Below, piece by piece: positions 51,468-57,108 of a stretch of 57,108 bases of DNA (its first letter is position 1; every line of letters starts with the position of its first letter). Source of the stretch: Oscillospiraceae bacterium (GTDB taxonomy: Bacteria; Bacillota; Clostridia; Oscillospirales; Ruminococcaceae); NCBI GenBank assembly GCA_016288755.1, contig JAEELE010000026.1:1-57108 (forward strand), in the 5' to 3' direction. The position numbers and the translations under genes were made by a program. The notes beneath the pieces are model-generated. The model worked only from the letters and a program-made list of their open reading frames with translations, ran no database searches and was not told where the DNA came from.

Positions 51468-52484
51468 ATGTTGACTAGATACATCGGCATTGACCTCGGA
51501 ACGGCAAACACCGTGATTTTCGCACGGGGCAAGGGGATCATCATCCGCGAGCCCTCGGTTGTCGCCGTCAACACAAAGACCGATCAGGTCTGCTCGGTCG
51601 GCAAGGAGGCGAAGGAGATCATCGGCAGAAGCCCGGGGTCGATCATCGCCGTGCATCCGCTGAAGGACGGCGTCATCGCGGATTTTGACATCGCGACCGC
51701 CATGCTGCAGGAGATGATCAAAAAGACGCTGCGCCGCACGCTCTTCACCAAGGCGCGCGTGCTGATCTGCATTCCGTCGGGCGTTACGGCGGTCGAGCGC
51801 AGAGCGGTCAAGGAGGCTGCGGAAAAGGCGGGCGCCAAGCCGGTCCAGCTCGTGCAGGCACCGCTGGCGGCAGCGCTCGGCGCGGGACTCAATGTCATGG
51901 AGCCCGCCGGCACGATGATCGTCGATATCGGCGGCGGCATGTGCGAGACTGCGGTGATCTCGATGGGCGGCATCGTCGCCTCGCGGAGCATCCGGGTCGC
52001 GGGCGATGCCTTTGACGCGGCGATCGTCAATTTTGTCCGCAAGAAGTACAATCTGCTGATCGGCGAGCGCACCGCGGAATCGGTCAAGCTCGGCATCGGC
52101 TCGGCATTTCCGGAGGAGCATGTCGCCACGATGGAGATTCGCGGGCGCAATCTGCTCAACGGTCTGCCGGAGAATATCAAGGTGACCTCCGAGGAGGTGC
52201 GCGAGGCGCTCTCGGAGCCGCTCAGCCATGTGCTCGACGCCATCCGCGAGACGCTCTCGCACACGCCGCCCGAGCTCTCCGCCGATATCATCGAGCAGGG
52301 CATCACGCTGGCGGGCGGCAGTGCGCTGCTGCGCGGCATGGACAAGCTCGTCAACCGCGAGACCGGTATGCCCGTTTACGTCGCGGAATACCCGCTCGAC
52401 GCCGTTGCGGAGGGCACCGGCAGAATTCTTGAGCACCCCGACCGGTACGAGGAGCTGCTCAGCGAGGAGATCAGGTATTACTGA
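51468..52484 (+). CDS. mreB: MreB/Mbl-family actin-like cytoskeletal protein
   Basis: 338 residues; actin fold with IGIDLGTANTVIFARGKGII (phosphate 1), LICIPSGVTAVERRAVKEAA, MIVDIGGGMCETAVIS (phosphate 2) and ITLAGGSALLRGMDKL (adenosine). It guides elongation-type cell wall synthesis along the membrane. ATG 51468 follows AAAGGAGC. No mreC/mreD follow, typical of an Mbl-type or extra MreB copy, so the exact paralogue (mreB, mbl or mreBH) is unsettled. Confidence 0.94.
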   Translation: MLTRYIGIDLGTANTVIFARGKGIIIREPSVVAVNTKTDQVCSVGKEAKEIIGRSPGSIIAVHPLKDGVIADFDIATAMLQEMIKKTLRRTLFTKARVLICIPSGVTAVERRAVKEAAEKAGAKPVQLVQAPLAAALGAGLNVMEPAGTMIVDIGGGMCETAVISMGGIVASRSIRVAGDAFDAAIVNFVRKKYNLLIGERTAESVKLGIGSAFPEEHVATMEIRGRNLLNGLPENIKVTSEEVREALSEPLSHVLDAIRETLSHTPPELSADIIEQGITLAGGSALLRGMDKLVNRETGMPVYVAEYPLDAVAEGTGRILEHPDRYEELLSEEIRYY

Positions 52485-52495
52485 TGCGCTGCGCT

Positions 52496-52650
52496 GAAAG
52501 AATAAAGAAGAAATAATAATGGCGGTATCGCATGTTTGCGAGCAAACTGCGCAGTTTTGCGCTGCAAAACGTGCGCTTCGCGGACGGATTTTGAATTGGG
52601 CGGATGCTGTTGCTTTTCCTTCTTTATTCTTTCTTGTTTTCGGATGAAGT
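52496..52650. repeat. Repeat element 17: GGCGGTATC hairpin module, expanded form
   Basis: AATAAAGAAGAAATAATAATGG leads into GGCGGTATCGCATGTTTGCG, split over several hairpins: GTTTGC/GCAAAC, TGCGCA and GTTTTGC/GCAAAAC. CGGACGGATTTTGAA and a CCTTCTTTATTCTTTC arm that inversely mirrors the start complete it. An inverted copy of the core lies at 56895-56972. Confidence 0.82.
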
Positions 52651-52716
52651 CTGCTGTTGAAATTGTGTAAACAAAACAAATTGTGCGGAAAACACGCGGC
52701 TTTTCGCGGTGAACAG

Positions 52717-52745
52717 TTGACTTTTATTCTGAAGCGTGGTAAAAT
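52717..52745 (+). promoter_or_regulatory. Promoter of the SGNH lipoprotein gene
   Basis: TTGACT, 17 bp, TAAAAT with extended CGTGG. Confidence 0.78.
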
Positions 52746-52785
52746 AAAAGTTGAAACTGAAATATGATGAAAGCGGTGAATCACC

Positions 52786-53850
52786 ATGAAAACAACAGTC
52801 AGACGTATGCTCGCCGCGGTCGCCCTGCTGCAGACCGTTCTGCTCGCAGGCTGCGGCACCGGTGCGATCGGTCAGGCCGTGAGCACGCCCGATTCGTTCG
52901 CGGACACCACGCTGACCTCCGAGCAGACGACGACACAGACCGAGCAGACCGAACAGAGAAGCCTGACCGGACAGACTGATGCGTCTGCGGAGAGCACGGA
53001 GACCGCCGAGCAGACAACGGCGCAGACTGAGCAGACCACGACCGCCTCGACGACCGCCTCCGCGACTGCATCCGCGACGACCGTTTCGCAGGCGGCTTCC
53101 TCGACTACGGCATCCGCAACGACCACGACCGTCAGCCGCGCATCCGGCTCGTCCGGCTCGACCGCATCGCAGACAACGGGCACCGTCGGTTCGTCCGCCA
53201 CGACCGTGACGACTGCCGCGACGACCGAGCAGCAGGGCGCCGTCACGACCAACGCCTACGGCAAATATACGCTCTCGGCGGAGGATCAGGCATTCCTCAA
53301 GCAGTGCGTGTTTGTCGGCGACAGCATCTGCTATGGGCTCGAGGTCTATAAGCTGCTGCCGGACAACAATGTGCTCGCGACCGGATGCGTCGCGGCGCGC
53401 AGCATCAACGACTACACCTTCAAAATCAACGGCAAGAGCTACGGCTATGTGCAGGGGCTTTCCATTCTCAAGCCGAAGTATGTGATCTTCTCGATGGGCA
53501 TGAACGACATCAACATCACCTCCGCTGCAAAATACTGCGAGAACTACAAGAATCTGCTCGCGGCGGCACAGGCGGCTCTGCCCGACTCGAAGCTCTATGT
53601 CGCGTCGATCACGCCGATCTCAAACAACATCAAATTCTCGACGAACACGAAGATCGACACCTACAACCAGACCATCAAGGAGTATCTCGCGACGAACTAT
53701 CCGGCATGGGGCTTTGTCGATGTGGCACCGCGGCTGAAGAATCAGTATAACGGGCTGATCTCCAATTACAGCTCCGGCGACGGCATCCACCTTTCGCCCG
53801 CGGCATACACCGCCTATCTCCTTCAGGTCTGCGAGCAGCTCAACCGTTGA
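52786..53850 (+). CDS. SGNH/GDSL hydrolase lipoprotein with Ser/Thr-rich linker
   Basis: 354 residues. Signal peptide with lipobox LLAGC (Cys23), a linker of about 130 residues made almost only of Thr, Ser, Ala, Glu and Gln, then an SGNH hydrolase. Block I is FVGDSICYG (Ser near 180), block III GMND (near 238), block V DGIHLS (Asp/His near 333). Such enzymes deacetylate cell-wall or plant polysaccharides, or are esterases. The stop codon TGA is directly continued by purine heptamers. Confidence 0.92.
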   Translation: MKTTVRRMLAAVALLQTVLLAGCGTGAIGQAVSTPDSFADTTLTSEQTTTQTEQTEQRSLTGQTDASAESTETAEQTTAQTEQTTTASTTASATASATTVSQAASSTTASATTTTVSRASGSSGSTASQTTGTVGSSATTVTTAATTEQQGAVTTNAYGKYTLSAEDQAFLKQCVFVGDSICYGLEVYKLLPDNNVLATGCVAARSINDYTFKINGKSYGYVQGLSILKPKYVIFSMGMNDINITSAAKYCENYKNLLAAAQAALPDSKLYVASITPISNNIKFSTNTKIDTYNQTIKEYLATNYPAWGFVDVAPRLKNQYNGLISNYSSGDGIHLSPAAYTAYLLQVCEQLNR

Positions 53851-53895
53851 GAAGCGAGAAATTAGAAGTTAGAAATGAGAAGCTAGAAGTTAGAA
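53851..53895. repeat. Modular intergenic repeat element 18 (short)
   Basis: Purine heptamers only (GAAGCGAGAAATTAGAAG and on), beginning at the last base of the SGNH gene stop codon and ending before a strong terminator. Confidence 0.75.
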
Positions 53896-53925
53896 ATGCA
53901 CCGATTTCCACTTCACAAAGCAGCA

Positions 53926-53970
53926 TAACAAAAAAGCGGTACGATTTTCGGTCGTACCGCTTGACTTTTT
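53926..53970. terminator. Strong bidirectional terminator
   Basis: AAGCGGTACGA pairs with TCGTACCGCTT (11 bp), with an A-run on the left and TTTTT after GAC on the right. It can end the SGNH transcript from the left and a leftward transcript from the promoter at 54038. Its right arm overlaps the -35 box at 53961. Confidence 0.85.
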
Positions 53971-53989
53971 GCTCCCGATGTGCTATAAT
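53961..53989 (+). promoter_or_regulatory. Promoter of the DUF6323/DUF6179 operon
   Basis: TTGACT, 17 bp, TATAAT with extended TGTGC. It would start transcription near 53996, about 100 bases before the DUF6323 ATG. Confidence 0.82.
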
Positions 53990-54037
53990 AGACTGATATC
54001 AAAAAAGAACCGCCGACGGCGATTCTTTCCCATATAC

Positions 54038-54066
54038 ATTATACCACATACGGTGTGATTTGTCAA
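54038..54066 (-). promoter_or_regulatory. Convergent leftward promoter
   Basis: Minus strand TTGACA, 17 bp, TATAAT with extended TGTGG: the best consensus match in the window, yet no gene lies downstream on that strand. It faces the promoter at 53961-53989 with about 48 bases between the -10 boxes. Confidence 0.8.
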
Positions 54067-54096
54067 GTGTCAGAATCAGAAAGGATGCGAACGCCA

Positions 54097-54921
54097 ATGG
54101 ATTTTCCGCTGTTGTTCACCGAACAGCTCGCCGCGCTTGCCCCTGCCCGGCAGAAGGCGCAGGTGCTGGCGACCAACCGCGCGGCAATGGGCAGCTACGG
54201 CATTCAGCTCACGCCAGACGAAGCCGCGATGATCGTCGCGGCAGGGCGCGAAGCGGTCAGGGCAGAGGGGCTTGTGCTCTTCGGCGGCGGCATCACGCCG
54301 AGGCTGATCCGCTGGTTTCTGCCGTCGGGCTATCTCGCGGGGAACCGCTACGCGCAGAATATCGCCGCGCTGACCGAAGCGTTCTACCGGCTGCGCGGTG
54401 CACTGCAGGAGCTCTATGACAAATCGGACGACCCGGACTGCGTGCTCTCGGACAACGCCCTGCTCGATTACATGTACCGCTTTTACACCTCGCCGCAGTG
54501 CGCAGGCGATGTCGACGAAATGGTCAGTCTTGCCGAGCGCATCCTGATTCCGGCAATGCGCAGGCTGCTCGCCAAGCGTGCGGAGGAGCGGAGCGCGGGC
54601 GGCTCGCATTACGGCACGGACTCCGAGCTGCTCTATGCCGACAGCTTTGCGGAGATGCGCGAGCCGACCGATCTGGAGCGCGAGGCATGGGCGGAGGATT
54701 TTGACCAGCGGTATCGCGCCGCCATGCGCAGAGATGTGTTCGGGCAGTATGAGGCGGACTATGTCGAGGACCCCGCCGACCGCTTCCGCGGGAGCGACGC
54801 CGAGGAGCTCGAGCGCATGCTGCTGCGGAATCCCGAGCTGCTGCTCCCGAGCGAATCGCAGGAGGCAGAGTGGGCAGACATGGTCGAGAAGTGGGAGGAG
54901 GAGGACGCACAGGATGAGTAA
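54097..54921 (+). CDS. DUF6323-family protein with acidic C-terminal extension
   Basis: 274 residues from ATG 54097. Residues 1-160 follow the DUF6323 pattern (NRAAMGSYGIQLTPDEAAMI, FGGGITPRLIRWFLPSGYL, LLDYMYRFY). The remaining 110 residues are charged, mostly Glu/Asp/Arg, longer than usual for the family. It overlaps the DUF6179-like gene by eight bases (ATGAGTAA). The pair occurs together in Clostridia, with function unknown. The long leader is overlapped by a candidate antisense RNA. Confidence 0.78.
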   Translation: MDFPLLFTEQLAALAPARQKAQVLATNRAAMGSYGIQLTPDEAAMIVAAGREAVRAEGLVLFGGGITPRLIRWFLPSGYLAGNRYAQNIAALTEAFYRLRGALQELYDKSDDPDCVLSDNALLDYMYRFYTSPQCAGDVDEMVSLAERILIPAMRRLLAKRAEERSAGGSHYGTDSELLYADSFAEMREPTDLEREAWAEDFDQRYRAAMRRDVFGQYEADYVEDPADRFRGSDAEELERMLLRNPELLLPSESQEAEWADMVEKWEEEDAQDE

Positions 54922-55894
54922 TGCACTGGCACTCCGGGCGGAGTCGGGCGGGGAGCCGCTGCCGAAAAAGGCATATACGATGGCGCTGCTGCAGCGGGGC
55001 ATGGAGAAAAACAGCATCCCGCAGGCAAGGCTGCAGGCGCTGCATCTGGCGCTGCACCGGGCGGCTGCCGAGCGCGCGGCACAGTATACCCGCGGGCGCA
55101 GCATGACGGTCACGCGCGGACAGGCAGAGGCGTTTTATATTTCGGTGCTGCACCAGCTCGACGCGGCACTGCTCTCCTATGGGTCGGACGCGGCGGCAGA
55201 GGAGGCACTCTGCGCCGAGGATACGGATGCGCTGCTCGCGAAGGGGCAGACCTGCATCCTGCAGTGCTATGAGGAGGCGAAGGACCGGTTCCGCCGCGCC
55301 TATCAGCTGACGAAGCCCTTTGCAACGTACTTCTTCCGCGAGCTGCTGAAGAGCTTTGCGCAGTTCACGACCGAATATGACGCGCGGTTCCGCTCGGACG
55401 CGGTCAAGGTCGATGAGGTCTATCCGCTGATGGCGGGCCGCCGCAGTGAGCTGCCGGGCGTGCTCGGTGTTCATGCGTATTATTCGGCGCTGCTGCTCGA
55501 GGGCGAGCTGCTGGCGATGTTTGAGAAGGCGCAGATCCACGCGCTGATGAAGCAATATGCGAAGCGCTATCTGACCTCATGGGATATGATCGCGGAGAGC
55601 ATTGCAGACCTTGTGCTGCGGCAATGGCTGTGTCGGGCGCTGCTGCTGGACAGTGCACCGGAGCTTGACCTGCCCGCGGATGCCGCCGCAGTGCTGACGG
55701 AGCGGTATCGGCAGGTGCCGCCGGCGCAGATCGCGGATGAAATGCGGCGTGCGATCGCGGAGAGCGTGATTGCGGAGAATGCGGGCGTCTGTGCTTACTG
55801 CACCGATGCCGTGCCGTATTTTGCGGAGACACTGCACCGCCGCGTGACGGAGAACAATCTCCGCGGATGGATCAGCCCGGCAGGTGAGAAATGA
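54914..55894 (+). CDS. DUF6179-like protein
   Basis: 326 residues from ATG 54914, overlapping the DUF6323-like gene. Soluble, largely helical. GVLGVHAYYSALLLEGELLAMFEKAQIHALMK and AESIADLVLRQWLCRALLL fit the DUF6179 pattern as I remember it; confidence in the family is moderate. The stop codon sits inside purine heptamers (GAGAAATGAGGAGTGAGGAG), so the 3' end is repeat-derived. Confidence 0.75.
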   Translation: MSNALALRAESGGEPLPKKAYTMALLQRGMEKNSIPQARLQALHLALHRAAAERAAQYTRGRSMTVTRGQAEAFYISVLHQLDAALLSYGSDAAAEEALCAEDTDALLAKGQTCILQCYEEAKDRFRRAYQLTKPFATYFFRELLKSFAQFTTEYDARFRSDAVKVDEVYPLMAGRRSELPGVLGVHAYYSALLLEGELLAMFEKAQIHALMKQYAKRYLTSWDMIAESIADLVLRQWLCRALLLDSAPELDLPADAAAVLTERYRQVPPAQIADEMRRAIAESVIAENAGVCAYCTDAVPYFAETLHRRVTENNLRGWISPAGEK

Positions 55895-56035
55895 GGAGTG
55901 AGGAGTGAACAGTTGTTCCGTCACCCGAGATCAGCTTTTGAAACGACGGTCGCATTATGGGGCTTGGCGCAAAAGCCACTTTCAAAAAACCGCGCCGACG
56001 GATACCGCAACTTCTCACTTCTGACTTGCATCGCT
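55887..56035. repeat. Modular intergenic repeat element 19
   Basis: Purine heptamers starting at the DUF6179 stop codon, junction AGTTGTTCCGTCACCC, then a GGCTTGGCGCAAAAGCC hairpin, GACGGATACCGC and AACTTCTCACTTCTGAC. Confidence 0.8.
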
Positions 56036-56049
56036 GATTTCAAAATCAA

Positions 56050-56084
56050 AAGCGGGAGAGACCTGATGTCCCTCCCGTTTTTTT
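56050..56084. terminator. Bidirectional terminator
   Basis: CGGGAGAGACC and GTCCCTCCCG form the stem, with TTTTTTT on the right and CTTTTGATTTT on the left. It serves the convergent DUF6179-like and CarD genes. Confidence 0.85.
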
Positions 56085-56085
56085 G

Positions 56086-56607
56086 TTATGCTTCCGCCAG
56101 ATGCGCCCGGATGTATTTGCCGGCTTCCTCCTGCGAGACACCGAGCGAGAATGCAAATTCCTCATCGAGCAGGCGTTCGGCGTCGCGGCGGGCATTGTCA
56201 TCGGACGCCGAAATGCGCTTGCCGGTCTGCGAACAGCGCGCCTTGTGCTGCAGAATGCTGTGCACGAGCCGCAGCAGCGTTTCGGTGTCGCCTGTGCCGA
56301 TCAGCCGCCGGAACTCCTGCCCGCGCTGCTTGCGGTCCTCGATCCACGGGATCGGCTCTGCGGTTTTCGCCTGCTGCAGCAGGGCATCGACCTCCTGCTT
56401 GGTCAGCAGGGGCTTGATTTTTCCGCAGAGGGTCGGGTTGTCCAGCGGGACGGACACCTCGACCGCCGGATTCCGGAGCGGCTTCAGCACATAGCATGCG
56501 CGTGCCGCTGTCTGCCCCGGAAAGGGAATCTCCTCGATACGGTCAATCCGGCAAATGCCTGTTCCTCCGTACTTGACATGTGCACCGACCGCAAATGCCT
56601 GACTCAT
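56086..56607 (-). CDS. CarD-family transcriptional regulator
   Basis: 173 residues. N-terminal RNA-polymerase-interacting Tudor-like domain (FAVGAHVKYGGTGICRIDRI, YVLKPL, VSVPLDN) and a helical C-terminal DNA-binding domain (DRKQRGQEFRRLIGTGDTETLLRLV). CarD proteins stabilise promoter open complexes. ATG 56607 has GAAAGGAGCGG upstream and its own promoter. It is convergent with the DUF6179-like gene. Confidence 0.93.
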   Translation of the reverse strand: MSQAFAVGAHVKYGGTGICRIDRIEEIPFPGQTAARACYVLKPLRNPAVEVSVPLDNPTLCGKIKPLLTKQEVDALLQQAKTAEPIPWIEDRKQRGQEFRRLIGTGDTETLLRLVHSILQHKARCSQTGKRISASDDNARRDAERLLDEEFAFSLGVSQEEAGKYIRAHLAEA

Positions 56608-56651
56608 TCTGATCCGCTCCTTTCGTAAAAATGCGATTTGCGTCCACTATT

Positions 56652-56681
56652 ATTATAGCACAAAACCTCTTCATTTCTCAA
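56652..56681 (-). promoter_or_regulatory. Promoter of the CarD gene
   Basis: Minus strand TTGAGA, 18 bp, TATAAT with extended TGTGC. Confidence 0.75.
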
Positions 56682-56737
56682 GGGTCATTTTTCACAAAAA
56701 TACAAATCGGAGCAGATTTCTGCGGGAATACGCAGGC

Positions 56738-56972
56738 AGGAGGGAGGAGGGGAATGCGGAATGAAAAGGCAGGAGGTAGCAGGTAGGAAGGCGGAGGTCG
56801 AGTTAGGAGGGAGCAGTGAGGAGTGAGGAGTTGTTCCGTTATCCGAGATAAGCTGCTGAAATCGGGGCACACAAGGGTTTGGGCGAAGCCCATTCTAAAT
56901 CATCGCGAAGCGCACGTTTTGCAACGCAAAACTGCGCAGTTTGCTCGCAAACATGCGATACCGCCATTATTG
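56738..56972. repeat. Modular intergenic repeat element 20
   Basis: Purine heptamers (GGAGGGAGGAGGGGAATGCG; GGAGTGAGGAG), junction GAGTTGTTCCGTTATCC, a TTGGGCGAAGCCCA hairpin, then the inverted counterpart of element 17 (GTTTTGC, TGCGCA, GTTTGC hairpins, GCGATACCGCCATTATT). Confidence 0.82.
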
Positions 56973-57108
56973 ATGTCCCAACTAAATCTTGAAGTCATCT
57001 GCTTGTCTAAATGCCGATCTGCTGCGTCAGAAAACCTTGCTGGGCGCCAGCCCAGCGGCGGCTTTCTTCCTTGCATATCGACATTTATCCTGCGCATCTA
57101 ATCTTCAA
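56973..57108. other. Unassigned sequence at the window end
   Basis: After CCGCCATTATT the sequence no longer follows other repeat copies, which continue with CTTTATTC. It is also less GC-rich. It includes a CTGGGCGCCAGCCCAG inverted repeat. A 65-codon frame on the minus strand (57097-56900) crosses the repeat and is not convincing as a gene. It could be the edge of a mobile element. Confidence 0.35.

Larger units (their letters stand above)
53926..54031 (-). ncRNA. Candidate small RNA of about 100 nt
   Basis: A consensus promoter on the minus strand (54038-54066) points into a non-coding interval that ends at the strong terminator above. The transcript would contain a first hairpin (AAGAATCGCCG with CGGCGGTTCTT, then TTTTTT, itself terminator-like) and the terminal hairpin. 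It would be antisense to the 5' leader of the DUF6323 gene made from the promoter at 53961. No known RNA family recognised. Confidence 0.5.

Overview
The window looks like the chromosome of a high-GC, Gram-positive anaerobe of the Clostridia, most likely the Ruminococcaceae/Oscillospirales. This is inferred from family content: a GH5 cellulase lipoprotein, lipoproteins with Thr-rich linkers, a TM1266-type iron-only hydrogenase regulator, CarD, and the DUF6323/DUF6179 and DUF6442 families. Promoters are of one very uniform sigma-A type (TTGAC/TTGCA, 17 bp, often TGTGGTATAAT). No tRNA, rRNA, CRISPR array, phage or transposase gene was seen. I do not assign a species.

Left third (1-18084) is one same-strand (minus) block. 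Read in transcription order it carries two consecutive nitrogenase-like triads (NifH-like, NifD-like, NifK-like, then NifH-like, NifD-like, NifK-like). A SAM methyltransferase, a membrane-anchored zinc metallopeptidase and a GNAT acetyltransferase follow. Then come hypF, two GNATs, hypC, hypD, a 5'-damaged GNAT, two small unknown proteins, hypE, and rtcB, which runs off the window. The four genes for the Fe(CN)2CO unit (hypC, D, E, F) are present, but no nickel-insertion genes (hypA/hypB) and no NiFe-hydrogenase subunits are in view. A TM1266-like regulator sits just upstream. The linked nitrogenase-like triads plus Ni-free hyp set is the best candidate here for an undescribed metalloenzyme system. 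rtcB has its own promoter, a 24-codon leader ORF and an attenuator-like hairpin.

Middle (18845-40000): an orphan type IV pilin-like protein, branched-chain aminotransferase, a YdcF-like protein, an LRAT-fold protein, lipoproteins, the cellulase, and an autoregulated XRE/DUF6442 pair with three palindromic operators. Then a plus-strand housekeeping run: alaS, GNAT, HIT protein, a comEC whose beta-lactamase-like domain has lost its metal ligands, holA, and a Toprim RNase M5-like gene. An MBOAT-like protein lacking the expected His, an amidohydrolase and two membrane-anchored unknowns follow.

Right third (40000-57108): an ABC-F ATPase, nitroreductase, FAD oxidoreductase, a coiled-coil protein, a C1q/BclA-like protein, the MoxR-DUF58-transglutaminase operon, an MreB-family gene, an SGNH lipoprotein, the DUF6323/DUF6179 pair and a CarD regulator. 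A candidate ~100-nt RNA lies at 53926-54031.

Throughout, about 20 intergenic elements (roughly 4 kb) belong to one modular repeat family. They combine 7-bp purine/pyrimidine tracts, an inverted junction GTTGTTCCGTTAC, and hairpin modules whose stems differ in sequence but keep pairing. They often begin exactly at stop codons; one lies in frame inside a protein and one has replaced the start of another gene.
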